The notes below the pieces were generated by a model. That model worked only from the letters and a program-made list of their open reading frames with translations, was not told the origin of the DNA and ran no database searches. The position numbers were made by a program, and so were the translations under genes. This document shows positions 1-8,718 of a stretch of 64,000 bases of DNA, piece by piece (the stretch's first letter is position 1; each line of letters opens with the position of its first letter). The DNA is from ZC4RG29 sp035304385 (GTDB lineage: Bacteria; Bacteroidota; Bacteroidia; Cytophagales; Cyclobacteriaceae): positions 1-64,000 of the forward strand of contig DATGQD010000036.1 in NCBI GenBank assembly GCA_035304385.1. Reading direction: 5' to 3'.

Positions 1-327
1 ATTGTAGTAATTCTTAAACCCACTAAGGCCAGCTATAAAAACCAACCCAACAGGTCACAATAGTTGTCTGATACCTGAAAGCTCTTACTTATTTTTCTAA
101 GGATTCTTTCTCTCCGAAATCAAAACCACAGATAAACCGTGGTCTCTCCGGAGTCCGCTATCAATTAACATCCATTCAAAGAACGTGTTGGGCCAACAAC
201 CGGCCCAATGCGCGCTACGCTTTCCGCAGCACCAAAGGTGACCCCGCATGGGCACACCTCTCCCGAAATGGGAGTGCAAATGTATGGGGAGACGGGGCAT
301 TATGCAAGACCGCCCCCGGAATATTTT
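1..327. other. Intergenic region downstream of purA, no gene seen
   Basis: No convincing coding sequence lies here; the short frames present have no recognisable motif. Two hairpin-forming stretches are visible. At 188-208 a perfect 7-bp stem (TTGGGCC/GGCCCAA) encloses a 7-nt loop, and at about 264-278 CTCCC/GGGAG encloses GAAAT. Both lie downstream of purA on its strand and could help end its transcript, but neither has a following T-run, so they are not called as terminators. Confidence 0.5.
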
Positions 328-1605
328 TCACACCAAAAGCTGCTGGCGATAAATCGTCTGACTGCGGTCCGGCCCCGTCGAAATCAACGTAATAGGAACC
401 GCAAGCTCCCGCTCCAGAAACTCTATGTAGTTCTGCAGTCCGCCTGGCAAAGGCTCTCCTTTAATCTCCTCTCCGAGCCAGCCTTCCAACTCCTCATATA
501 TCGGCGTGATCTTTTCGTTTACAAACTCGTAAGGAAGAATATCCGTCTCCCGGCCATCCCGAAGCTTGTACCCCGTACAAACTTTCACGCGCGGGAACAC
601 GCTCAACACATCCGCCTTCATCATCAGCAACTGCGTTACGCCGTTGATCATGATGGAATACTTCAGCGACGGAAGATCGATCCAGCCACAACGTCGTGGC
701 CGCCCCGTGGTAGACCCAAACTCGTTCCCCTGCTTGCGCATCAGGTCGCCCTGCTCGTCCAACAACTCTGTCGGGAACGGGCCGCTTCCCACCCGCGTGC
801 TGTAGGCTTTGAAAATTCCAAACACCTCGCCGATATGCCGCGGCGCGACACCGAGGCCCGTACAAGCTCCGGCCGTGACCGTGTTAGAGCTGGTCACAAA
901 CGGATAGCTGCCAAAGTCTATATCCAGCAACGAGCCTTGTGCGCCCTCTGCCAGGATCGTCGCTCCCTTGCGCAGTTCCTGGTTCAGAAAATATTCGCTT
1001 TCGATCAGTTGGAACGTACGCAGAAAATCAATCGACTCCAGAAAAGGAGTCTCCAGTTCGCTCCAGTTAAATTCGACATTGTGATCCTTGAGGATCTTAA
1101 AATGCACCTCAGTGAGTCGCTCGAAGCGTTCCCGGAAATCATCCGCGAGAATGTCGCCCACGCGCAGTCCCTGCCTTCCGATCTTATCCTGGTAGGTAGG
1201 GCCAATACCTTTTAGCGTCGACCCGATCTTGTGCTCCCCTTTGGCCGCCTCGTAGGCGTGATCCAATAGCCTGTGTGTTGGAAGGATCAACGTTGCCTTC
1301 TTGGAGATGAAAAGGTTTTCCCGCAACGCCAGCTTAAACTGCGCCAGTCCGTCGATTTCCTTTCTGAAAACCACAGGATCCAGTACCACCCCGTTGCCGA
1401 TCACATTTTTTGTGTGGCTGCGGAATATTCCGGAAGGAATCTGGTGGAGTACGTGCTTTACACCTTCAAACTCCAGCGTGTGACCAGCGTTGGGACCTCC
1501 CTGGAAGCGGGCTATAACATCGTACTTGGGGGCCAGTACATCCACAATCTTTCCCTTGCCTTCGTCTCCCCACTGAAGGCCGAGCAATACATCTACTTTT
1601 GACAT
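328..1605 (-). CDS. purA: Adenylosuccinate synthetase
   Basis: Joins IMP and aspartate using GTP to form adenylosuccinate, the first committed step from IMP to AMP; cytoplasmic. The 425-residue length is typical of the family. The N-terminal GTP/IMP loop QWGDEGKGK (residues 11-19) contains the catalytic Asp14, and GHT at 41-43 supplies the catalytic His42. The GIGP segment, the GRPRRCGW signature and the C-terminal STGPDR nucleotide-binding motif are all present. The start MSKVDVLLGLQWG fits family starts. It lies 9 nt after the STAS gene and is probably the last gene of a Fur-STAS-purA transcript. Confidence 0.98.
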   Translation of the reverse strand: MSKVDVLLGLQWGDEGKGKIVDVLAPKYDVIARFQGGPNAGHTLEFEGVKHVLHQIPSGIFRSHTKNVIGNGVVLDPVVFRKEIDGLAQFKLALRENLFISKKATLILPTHRLLDHAYEAAKGEHKIGSTLKGIGPTYQDKIGRQGLRVGDILADDFRERFERLTEVHFKILKDHNVEFNWSELETPFLESIDFLRTFQLIESEYFLNQELRKGATILAEGAQGSLLDIDFGSYPFVTSSNTVTAGACTGLGVAPRHIGEVFGIFKAYSTRVGSGPFPTELLDEQGDLMRKQGNEFGSTTGRPRRCGWIDLPSLKYSIMINGVTQLLMMKADVLSVFPRVKVCTGYKLRDGRETDILPYEFVNEKITPIYEELEGWLGEEIKGEPLPGGLQNYIEFLERELAVPITLISTGPDRSQTIYRQQLLV

Positions 1606-1614
1606 TTCGTCGGA

Positions 1615-1956
1615 TTACTTTTTTACGTCCCGTAACACTTCGTCTTCCGATTGGACAATCTGGAAAATGGAGTTGAGCTTGGTAATGACCAGCAGCTTCT
1701 GAACGCTTTCGGATGGTTTCAGCAGGTACACTTCCCCGCCCTTGTTTCGGAACTTGGTCAAGATGGTGATCAGTACGCCGATTCCACTGCTGTTGATATA
1801 GCGGAGGCCGGAGATATCGATAATGGCAATCCTGATACCCTGCTGAACGGCGCTGGCCGCTACCTCAAGGATGCCTGCACCGTTGTCTTCACCGATCAGG
1901 TCGCCTGCAAGGCGGATGATCAGCGCGTTGTCTCGGATTACGTGATTGAACGTCAT
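1615..1956 (-). CDS. STAS-domain protein (anti-sigma factor antagonist type)
   Basis: A single-domain STAS protein of 113 residues, the usual size for SpoIIAA/RsbV-like anti-anti-sigma factors. The core DISG (47-50) followed by INSSGIG (54-60) matches the region holding the phosphorylatable Ser of these proteins; Ser56 or Ser57 is the candidate. Such proteins bind anti-sigma kinases in partner-switching circuits, but no kinase or phosphatase partner is encoded nearby, so the target is unknown. It sits 16 nt after the Fur-family gene and 9 nt before purA, so co-transcription with both is likely. Confidence 0.85.
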   Translation of the reverse strand: MTFNHVIRDNALIIRLAGDLIGEDNGAGILEVAASAVQQGIRIAIIDISGLRYINSSGIGVLITILTKFRNKGGEVYLLKPSESVQKLLVITKLNSIFQIVQSEDEVLRDVKK

Positions 1957-1972
1957 ATCTCGTCGGATTTGC

Positions 1973-2455
1973 TCACGCGCCGGCCCGGTTCTCGCAATTC
2001 TCCTTCGTGCATGAGGCGTACAATATTAGCGAATGATGAAGAACCTGAAAATGAAGAATCTCCTCAGCGGTCTTCTGAATGTTCTGGATACGGGGATCGC
2101 AGAATTCGATCACCTTGTGGCAATCCGTACAAATCAGGTGATCGTGTTGTTTATAGCCGTACGACTTTTCGTACTGCGCCAGGTTCTTTCCAAACTGATG
2201 CTTGCTTACCAGGTCACATTCCACCAAAAGGTCCAGCGTATTGTACACGGTGGCCCGGCTCACCCGGTAATTCTTATTCTTCATGCTGATGTACAGCGAC
2301 TCCACATCGAAATGCCCCGCCCGCGAATAGATCTCCTCCAGGATAGCGTAGCGCTCAGGCGTCTTGCGAAGCGCCTTGTTCTCCAGATACGCTGTGAAGA
2401 TCTTCTTTACCTCTTCGTAAATGGTTGGATTCGGAAGTACCTGATTCTGTGTCAT
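1973..2455 (-). CDS. Fur-family metal-responsive transcriptional regulator
   Basis: A 160-residue Fur/PerR/Zur-type repressor. The winged helix includes the recognition helix SRATVYNTLDLL (66-77). Metal-site residues are visible: H104-D-H106, the CTDC pair (Cys109, Cys112) and a second Cys pair at 149 and 154, the usual structural zinc site. Fur, PerR and Zur cannot be separated by eye. It is the first gene of a leftward unit with the STAS protein and purA, and a very good promoter (TTTG-N19-TATCTTTG) lies just upstream. I see no palindromic Fur box that I would defend. Confidence 0.9.
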   Translation of the reverse strand: MTQNQVLPNPTIYEEVKKIFTAYLENKALRKTPERYAILEEIYSRAGHFDVESLYISMKNKNYRVSRATVYNTLDLLVECDLVSKHQFGKNLAQYEKSYGYKQHDHLICTDCHKVIEFCDPRIQNIQKTAEEILHFQVLHHSLILYASCTKENCENRAGA

Positions 2456-2469
2456 GACAAATTAACCCG

Positions 2470-2500
2470 CAAAGATAATAACCCCTTCTACCGATACAAA
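2470..2500 (-). promoter_or_regulatory. Bacteroidota-type promoter of the fur-STAS-purA unit
   Basis: On the minus strand TTTG (2497-2500) is followed after exactly 19 nt by TATCTTTG (2470-2477), a full match to the Bacteroidota primary-sigma consensus TTTG-N19-TAnnTTTG. The -7 box ends 15 nt before the Fur-family start codon, implying a very short leader. It is the best promoter match in the window. Confidence 0.8.
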
Positions 2501-2554
2501 GTTGCACGTTTATTTCGGCAATCCGGCAGAAAAGCAGGCTTTTTCAGCCCATCT

Positions 2555-4777
2555 CTACCCCTTCTCTGCGGCCTTGACGCCCGAATCAAAACGCGACACC
2601 TTCACGACGCCCTCTACATTCTTCAACTTTTCGATGAGTTCCTCCAGGTGGCGGGTGTCGTTGACATACAACATAATTTCACCCTCAAAAATGCCGGTGT
2701 CCGTCTGCATCGACATAGAACTCATGTTCACCTTCAATTCTTCGGATATCACCTTCGACACATCGTTGATCAGCCCTACGCGGTCCGTTCCACGGATCTT
2801 CAGCCCGGTCAGGAAGGCCACCTCGTGCTGCGACGTCCACCGTGCCTTCACCACCCTGTTGCCGTGTTGTGACAGTAGTTCGGGAGCATTAGGACAATTT
2901 GTTCGGTGAATTTTGATGCCTTCATTTACCGTGACGAAACCAAAAACGTCGTCGCCCGGTATCGGCGTACAACACTTCGCCAACCGGTAATCCACCACGT
3001 CCATATTGTCGCCCACCAGCAGCACGTCTCCATATCGGTCGCGTATCTTGTCGCTGTCAGGCTCGGCAACCCGTGTGTCCACCGGTGGCCGCATGCGCGT
3101 AGCCGGCTTGTAATCGCGGAAGCGTTTGATGTCGGCGGTGGTGATGATCCCGTTTCCAACGCGGTAATACAAATCGAAATTAGAGGGCGCACTGAAGAAC
3201 TCCCGCATGCTTTCCAAAACACCTTGCGTCGGTTCAAGCTTGAGCTGCCGGAGTTTGCGCATCACGATCTCCTTACCCTCCTCGGCGATCTTCCGCTTAT
3301 CTTCTTTCAGCGCATCTTTAATCCGCGTCTTCGCCTTCGACGTTACCACATACCGAAGCCAGTCGGTATTCGGTCGTTGCTTCTGCGACGTGAGGATTTC
3401 AACCTGGTCGCCGTTCTTGAGAACGTAGTTGATCGGCACGAGCTTGTTATTCACCTTGGCGCCGATACACTTCGATCCGATCTGCGTGTGGATCTCAAAA
3501 GCGAAGTCCAGTGCCGTTGCACCGTAGGGCAAAGTTTTCAATTCTCCACGCGGTGTAAACACGAATACTTCTTCGCTGAAAAGGTTGCCGCGGAAGTCGG
3601 TAACGAAGTCGAGCGCCGAGTGGTCGTTCTGCTCCAGCAGTTCGCGCACCCGCGCCAGCCATTTTTCCAGGTTCGACTCGCTGGCAGCGCCGCTTTCCTT
3701 GTACTTCCAGTGGGCAGCATACCCCTTCTCCGCGATGTCGTCCATCCGCTTGCTGCGGATTTGAACCTCCACCCATTGACCGTTCTTGGCCATTACGGTT
3801 GTGTGAAGCGACTCATACCCATTAGACTTGGGCGTGCTGATCCAGTCGCGCAGCCTGTCAGGATTCGGCGTATAGAAGTCTGTTACGATAGAATAGATTT
3901 GCCAGCACACGGCTTTCTCCGTTTCGGGTGGGGTATCCACCACAATCCGTATCGCGAACAGGTCGTACACCTCTTCGAATGGGATGTTCTGACGTCGCAT
4001 TTTATTCCAGATGGAATATATCGATTTGGGCCGGCCGGTAATCTCAAACTGGAATCCCTGCCGCTCAAGTTCTTCTTTGATGGGCTGGATAAATACCCGC
4101 ATCAGCTTGGTGCGGGCCGCCTTCGTCGCGTCGATTTTTTGGGCTATATCCGAATAAACCTGGAAGTCGGTAAACCGCAGATACAGGTCTTCCAACTCGG
4201 TCTTGATCGCATTGAGTCCGAGACGGTGGGCCAGCGGCGCGTAGAGATATATGGTCTCCGAAGCGATCTTGAGTTGCTTGTTGCGCGGCATGCTTTCCAG
4301 CGTCCTCATATTATGGAGGCGGTCCGCCAACTTGATGAGAATTACGCGGACGTCGTCGGACAGTGTAAAGAGCATCTTGCGGAAATTTTCCGCCTGTTGC
4401 GACGAGCCGTATTCAAACACGCCCCGTATTTTGGTGAGGCCGTCGATGATGCGCGCCACCTTGTTGCCGAAAATCCTTTCAATGTCCTCCAGTTCAATGT
4501 CGGTATCCTCCACAACATCGTGGAGTAAAGCCGCTATGATGGAGGTTGTGCCCAACCCGACCTCCTCGACACAAATTTGCGCTACTGCGAGCGGGTGAAA
4601 GATGAAGGGTTCACCTGACTTCCGCCGCATGTCCTTGTGCGCTTCGAGCGCAATGGTGAATGCGCGCTTGATAAGCTTCGCATCGCCCTCGTTCAGGATA
4701 GGTTTAGCTTTTCTGAGTAATCTCCGGTACCTTCTGATTATTTCTTTCTTCTCCTGCTCGGTATCAATAACCATCAT
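2555..4777 (-). CDS. Bifunctional (p)ppGpp synthetase/hydrolase, Rel/SpoT type
   Basis: Makes and degrades (p)ppGpp, the stringent-response alarmone. The 740-residue chain shows the full long-RSH order. The HD hydrolase domain has His61 and HDVVEDTD from 86, and the hydrolase residues look intact. The synthetase domain (about 225-360) has GRPKS, YDLFAIRI, KSNGYESLHT and the GYAAHWKYK end. A TGS domain starts near 400 (FVFTPRGE) and a C-terminal ACT domain covers roughly 665-740. As the only long RSH gene seen here it is probably bifunctional. A second Met at position 2 is an equally good start. Confidence 0.96.
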   Translation of the reverse strand: MMVIDTEQEKKEIIRRYRRLLRKAKPILNEGDAKLIKRAFTIALEAHKDMRRKSGEPFIFHPLAVAQICVEEVGLGTTSIIAALLHDVVEDTDIELEDIERIFGNKVARIIDGLTKIRGVFEYGSSQQAENFRKMLFTLSDDVRVILIKLADRLHNMRTLESMPRNKQLKIASETIYLYAPLAHRLGLNAIKTELEDLYLRFTDFQVYSDIAQKIDATKAARTKLMRVFIQPIKEELERQGFQFEITGRPKSIYSIWNKMRRQNIPFEEVYDLFAIRIVVDTPPETEKAVCWQIYSIVTDFYTPNPDRLRDWISTPKSNGYESLHTTVMAKNGQWVEVQIRSKRMDDIAEKGYAAHWKYKESGAASESNLEKWLARVRELLEQNDHSALDFVTDFRGNLFSEEVFVFTPRGELKTLPYGATALDFAFEIHTQIGSKCIGAKVNNKLVPINYVLKNGDQVEILTSQKQRPNTDWLRYVVTSKAKTRIKDALKEDKRKIAEEGKEIVMRKLRQLKLEPTQGVLESMREFFSAPSNFDLYYRVGNGIITTADIKRFRDYKPATRMRPPVDTRVAEPDSDKIRDRYGDVLLVGDNMDVVDYRLAKCCTPIPGDDVFGFVTVNEGIKIHRTNCPNAPELLSQHGNRVVKARWTSQHEVAFLTGLKIRGTDRVGLINDVSKVISEELKVNMSSMSMQTDTGIFEGEIMLYVNDTRHLEELIEKLKNVEGVVKVSRFDSGVKAAEKG

Positions 4778-4964
4778 GAGGCACTGCTATTTGATATGGT
4801 TTTTGTGCGTACTCAATTGCCTTTCATAATACCCAGGGTATCGTTTTCCATTATAACATCAAATCCGGGCGGAAAACTCCCCAAAAAGCCATTTGCGACC
4901 GGATACAGGGGAATCAATCTTACCGACAGATGCGTCGGCTCCTTTTCTATTCGGCAATAATCCA

Positions 4965-4972
4965 TAACTTTG
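4965..4972 (+). promoter_or_regulatory. Promoter -7 box upstream of tRNA-Leu
   Basis: TAACTTTG followed by CCC matches the Bacteroidota -7 element TAnnTTTG and lies 45 nt before the tRNA. The -33 region is only T-rich (TTTTC at 4943-4947). The same TAnnTTTGCCC form precedes the other tRNA of this window, which supports the call. Confidence 0.55.
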
Positions 4973-5017
4973 CCCACCCTTTTCAGCAGCCCGGCATAAA
5001 AGGGCCTGAGAAACCTG

Positions 5018-5099
5018 GCGGATGTGGCGAAATTGGTAGACGCACTAGACTTAGGATCTAGCGGGGCAACCCATGGGGGTTCGAGTCCCTCCATCCGCA
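5018..5099 (+). tRNA. tRNA-Leu (anticodon UAG)
   Basis: The acceptor stem GCGGATG pairs exactly with CATCCGC at the 3' end, followed by discriminator A. The anticodon arm has stem CTAGA/TCTAG and a 7-nt loop CTTAGGA, giving anticodon TAG, which reads CUA leucine codons. The long variable arm (GGGGCAACCC region) is the class II form expected for tRNA-Leu. The T-loop GTTCGAGTC is normal. CCA is not fully encoded. Confidence 0.97.
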
Positions 5100-5182
5100 C
5101 GCCCATGCCCCCTGTGCCTGGCAACTTTTCCACGGCGCCGGGGGTTCTTGACTTATTTGGTAACACTCAAACGAAGTAAACT

Positions 5183-6520
5183 TTGGAAATCACACTCGAC
5201 AAAAAAAGTAACACCGAAGGTCTTATTAAAATTAAGCTAACGGAGGGGGATTACCAACCCATTGTTGAGGAAAAAGTCAAGGATTTCGCCAAAAAGGCGA
5301 ATATTAAGGGCTTCCGGCCAGGCAAGGTGCCCCCCGGCGTCATCCGCCGCATGTACGGAAAATCCATTCTTGTCGAGGAAATCAATCAACTGCTCTCCGA
5401 CAAGATCTCCGACTATATCCGCGAAAACAAGATAAAGATCCTCGGCGACCCGCTGCCCAACCAGGAGAAATCCATGGCGATCGACTGGGATGCTCAGAAA
5501 GACTTCGAATTCGAATATCAAATCGGATTCATCGAAGACTTCACCTACGACCTTTCCGACAAGGTTAAGATCAAAGCTTACAAGATCGAGGTCAGCGATA
5601 AAGACGTCGACTCGACCATCGAAAATATGACCTACCGATACGGTACGGAAACAGAGCCCGATACCAGTGAGGACGGCGACCTCCTCGAGGGTCTCCTGGA
5701 ACACCCCGGATCCGACTTCCGCCGCGAAAAGGCCCGCGTCGTCATCGGCAACGTCGAAAAAAAGGAAAAGAAAAAATTCATCGGCATTTCCGCCGGCGCT
5801 ACTGTTGAATTCGATATCGATAAAGCCTTTCCGGACAGCGACCATAAGCGTCAGCTCGTCGGCCATGCAGAAGCCGATACCGTAACCGGCCCCGTACGTT
5901 TCACCGTGGAACGTATCACCCGAGTCGTGCCCGCAGCCATCGACCAGGAATTGTTCGACAAGATTTTCGGCAAGGATGCGGTGAAGGATGAAGAAGCGTT
6001 CCGGACACGCGTCCGCGAATCGCTCGCGGAAGAATATAACCGCGAGGCGAAGCAGTTCACCCATCACCTGATCGAAGACTATTACATTAAGAATACGAAG
6101 GTCGAGTTGCCGGACGAATTCCTGAAAACCTGGCTTAAGCGGTCGGCACCCGATATAACGGATGACCTACTGGAAAATGAATTCAAAGCTTACCGCCGGC
6201 AGCTGCTCTGGGACCTGATCAAGAACCGCATAGGCGAAGACAACGAGATAAAACTGGAAGAGGCGGAAGTACTGGAGCGTGCCAAGCAAGTCATTGCGGC
6301 ACAGTTCGGGGGTCAGGCCATTATCGACCAGCTGGGCGACCGTATGGATGCCATCGCGGTAAACTACCTCACCAACAACGAAGGGGAAAACTACCGACGT
6401 CTTTCACGCCAGCTTTTTGAGGAGAAGGTTATGGAGTTCATAACCAGTAAGATCAAGATCAGCCAGAAGGCCGTAAGCATCGACGAATTCTCCAAGCTGG
6501 TACGCGAACATACCCATTAA
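5183..6520 (+). CDS. tig: Trigger factor (ribosome-associated chaperone)
   Basis: Binds the ribosome exit tunnel and shields nascent chains. The 445-residue protein has the signature GFRPGKVPP at 43-51, the loop that docks on ribosomal protein L23. The long alpha-helical C-terminal half is typical. The central PPIase-like region is divergent, as is common in Bacteroidota. The start is TTG at 5183: an in-frame TAA lies 6 nt before it, so no earlier start exists, and MEITLDKKS matches the family N-terminus. It precedes clpP and clpX, a common chaperone/protease order, although 188 nt separate it from clpP. Confidence 0.96.
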   Translation: MEITLDKKSNTEGLIKIKLTEGDYQPIVEEKVKDFAKKANIKGFRPGKVPPGVIRRMYGKSILVEEINQLLSDKISDYIRENKIKILGDPLPNQEKSMAIDWDAQKDFEFEYQIGFIEDFTYDLSDKVKIKAYKIEVSDKDVDSTIENMTYRYGTETEPDTSEDGDLLEGLLEHPGSDFRREKARVVIGNVEKKEKKKFIGISAGATVEFDIDKAFPDSDHKRQLVGHAEADTVTGPVRFTVERITRVVPAAIDQELFDKIFGKDAVKDEEAFRTRVRESLAEEYNREAKQFTHHLIEDYYIKNTKVELPDEFLKTWLKRSAPDITDDLLENEFKAYRRQLLWDLIKNRIGEDNEIKLEEAEVLERAKQVIAAQFGGQAIIDQLGDRMDAIAVNYLTNNEGENYRRLSRQLFEEKVMEFITSKIKISQKAVSIDEFSKLVREHTH

Positions 6521-6708
6521 CCGACCCCGCCTACAATATATTACAGGCTAACCCGTCTGTTATCTCAGGAATTTCGGCTGGTTCCCGTAAACCTTTTTTC
6601 GATTTTTCCGGTTAAACGGAAGTTGGATTTTAGGTGGCGGATGCCTATGATTGCTGAGGACTTCCCCCATTAATTCACACCAAACGCAGTTTTATTTTAT
6701 TCATACCT

Positions 6709-7398
6709 ATGAAGCAAAAAGATGAATTCAACAAGTATGCTGTCCACCACCTGGGCATGAGCAGCGCTAGCCTTGAACGGTACCAACGGTTCATGTCGGA
6801 GAATGCCGGCATATGGAATTTTACCCCCAATGTCATCGAAGAGCGGCAGATGCGCGCCACCGTTATTGACGTGTTCTCCCGCCTGATGGCCGACCGGATT
6901 GTGTTCCTGGGAACCCCGGTTGACGACTATATCGCAAACGTAATTACCGCCCAGCTGCTGTTCCTCGAATCAGCGGACCCCAAAAAAGATGTCGTGATGT
7001 ATATTAACAGCCCCGGCGGTGCTGTATATGCGGGCCTTGGCATCTATGATACCATGCAATACATTAACCCGGACGTGGCTACCATCTGTACCGGGCTGGC
7101 GGCCTCGATGAGTGCCGTTCTGCTTTCCGCCGGGACGTCCAAGAAGCGTTCCGCCCTGCCTCACGCCCGGGTGATGATCCATCAGCCCATGAGCGGCATG
7201 CAGGGTCAGGCCTCCGATATGGAGATATCCCTGCGGCAAACCCTTGAGGTGAAAAAGGATCTTTATACGATATTGTCCAAGCACTGCAACCAGAAGTACG
7301 AAAAAATAGAAAAAGATTCAGACCGGGATTACTGGATGAGGGCCTCTGAAGCCAAGGAATACGGCATAATCGACGAAGTTCTGGAGCACAAGCAATAA
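6709..7398 (+). CDS. clpP: ATP-dependent Clp protease proteolytic subunit
   Basis: Self-compartmentalised serine protease that works with ClpX in the cytoplasm. The 229-residue protein shows the triad spaced as in characterised ClpP: Ser133 in AASMSAV, His158 in MIHQP and Asp207 in the DRDYW segment. The SPGG oxyanion-loop motif is at 101-104. A leader of about 35 residues precedes the folded core, longer than usual, and may be processed. The partner clpX follows after 79 nt on the same strand. Confidence 0.97.
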   Translation: MKQKDEFNKYAVHHLGMSSASLERYQRFMSENAGIWNFTPNVIEERQMRATVIDVFSRLMADRIVFLGTPVDDYIANVITAQLLFLESADPKKDVVMYINSPGGAVYAGLGIYDTMQYINPDVATICTGLAASMSAVLLSAGTSKKRSALPHARVMIHQPMSGMQGQASDMEISLRQTLEVKKDLYTILSKHCNQKYEKIEKDSDRDYWMRASEAKEYGIIDEVLEHKQ

Positions 7399-7439
7399 GT
7401 CAGGTCTCCGGGCCGCGAACCAGAACGGCCGAAAATTCG

Positions 7440-7447
7440 TACATTTG
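7440..7447 (+). promoter_or_regulatory. Possible clpX promoter -7 box
   Basis: TACATTTG, followed by C, fits TAnnTTTG and lies 30 nt before the clpX ATG at 7478. No clear -33 TTTG is seen at the right distance, so clpX may depend mainly on read-through from clpP. Confidence 0.35.
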
Positions 7448-7477
7448 CTGGAAGGACGCTGTACCAAAACACACTTT

Positions 7478-8713
7478 ATGGCTGAAGTAACCTGCTCTTT
7501 CTGCGGTCGCAACAAAAAGGATGTGGACCTGATGATCTCAGGGATCCATGCCCACATCTGCGATAAGTGTGTCACGCAAGCGAGCCAGATTCTCCAGGAG
7601 GAGAAGAAGAGCAAGAATGAGACGGGCCTTTCGCCCAATTTCAAGCTTCTCAAGCCGCGCGAAATCAAACAATTCCTGGATGAGTATGTCATCGGCCAGG
7701 ACGAGGCTAAGAAGGTGATATCCGTTGCCGTATACAGCCACTACAAACGGCTTATGCAACGCAAGGGCGAAAACGATGTGATCATCGAAAAGTCCAATAT
7801 CATTATGGTTGGCGACACCGGGACGGGGAAAACATACCTCGCCCGTACGCTGGCCCGCCTTCTTCAGGTTCCCTTCTGTATTGCCGACGCCACCGTACTC
7901 ACGGAAGCCGGCTATGTCGGAGAAGATGTGGAAAGCATACTGACACGCTTGTTGCAGGCTGCCGACTACAACGTTGAGGCAGCCGAACGCGGCATCGTAT
8001 ACATAGACGAGATCGACAAGATTGCCCGAAAATCCGACAACCCTTCCATCACCCGTGATGTCAGCGGTGAAGGGGTCCAGCAAGCGCTCCTCAAGCTGCT
8101 TGAGGGCACGTCCGTCAACGTTCCACCGCAGGGCGGAAGGAAACACCCGGACCAAAAGATGATCTCGGTCAATACCGAAAACATCCTGTTTATCTGTGGT
8201 GGCGCCTTCGAAGGTATTTCGCGCATCATTGCCAACAGGCTGAACACGCGGCCCCTCGGCTTTGCTACCGCCCAGGACGGAATCCATCATGGAAGGTTGG
8301 ACAAAGACAACCTGCTGAGGTTTGTCTCTGCCCAAGACCTGAAGACGTTCGGCCTCATCCCCGAACTTATCGGTCGCCTTCCGGTTGTGTCCTACCTCAA
8401 CCCACTCGACAAGGAGGCGCTACGCCGCATCCTGACCGAACCGAAAAACGCACTCGTAAAACAGTACAAAAAACTGTTCGAGATGGAAAACATCGACATC
8501 GAGTTCAAAGACGGTGCGATCGATTTTATTGTCGAGAAAGCGATCGAGTTCAAGCTCGGGGCACGTGGTCTTCGCAGCATCTGCGAGGCCATTATTACAG
8601 ATGCCATGTTCGAGTTGCCCTCGGAACGGTCGACCGACCGGCTGGTGATCAACCGCGCTTACGCGGAAGAAAAATTCAGCAAGTCGCAGTACAGCAAGCT
8701 CAAGGTAGCCTGA
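7478..8713 (+). CDS. clpX: ATP-dependent protease ATP-binding subunit ClpX
   Basis: AAA+ unfoldase that recognises substrates and threads them into ClpP. The N-terminal zinc-binding domain has Cys6, Cys9, Cys28 and Cys31. Walker A GDTGTGKT is at 112-119 and Walker B VYIDE at 174-178. The pore loop GYVGED, the RKH-containing loop (GGRKH) and the LGF version of the IGF loop that contacts ClpP are present. I chose ATG 7478 because MAEVTCSFCG matches family starts and puts the zinc domain at the N-terminus; an in-frame TTG at 7445 would add 11 unlikely residues. It ends 5 nt from the convergent lpxB stop. Confidence 0.97.
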   Translation: MAEVTCSFCGRNKKDVDLMISGIHAHICDKCVTQASQILQEEKKSKNETGLSPNFKLLKPREIKQFLDEYVIGQDEAKKVISVAVYSHYKRLMQRKGENDVIIEKSNIIMVGDTGTGKTYLARTLARLLQVPFCIADATVLTEAGYVGEDVESILTRLLQAADYNVEAAERGIVYIDEIDKIARKSDNPSITRDVSGEGVQQALLKLLEGTSVNVPPQGGRKHPDQKMISVNTENILFICGGAFEGISRIIANRLNTRPLGFATAQDGIHHGRLDKDNLLRFVSAQDLKTFGLIPELIGRLPVVSYLNPLDKEALRRILTEPKNALVKQYKKLFEMENIDIEFKDGAIDFIVEKAIEFKLGARGLRSICEAIITDAMFELPSERSTDRLVINRAYAEEKFSKSQYSKLKVA

Positions 8714-8718
8714 TCGGA

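Noticed and set aside
208..1215. A 335-codon plus-strand frame across the purA 3' region
   Set aside because: purA has complete motifs on the opposite strand and the frame's product is Arg/Leu-rich without features.
2906..4528. A 540-codon open frame on the plus strand opposite the Rel/SpoT gene
   Set aside because: It mirrors the real gene frame and has no recognisable domain; long antisense frames are common in codon-biased, moderate-GC genes.
5237..6067. A 276-codon minus-strand frame opposite the trigger factor gene
   Set aside because: Shadow frame; the trigger factor signature is on the plus strand and the antisense product is low-complexity Val/Gly/Asp-rich.
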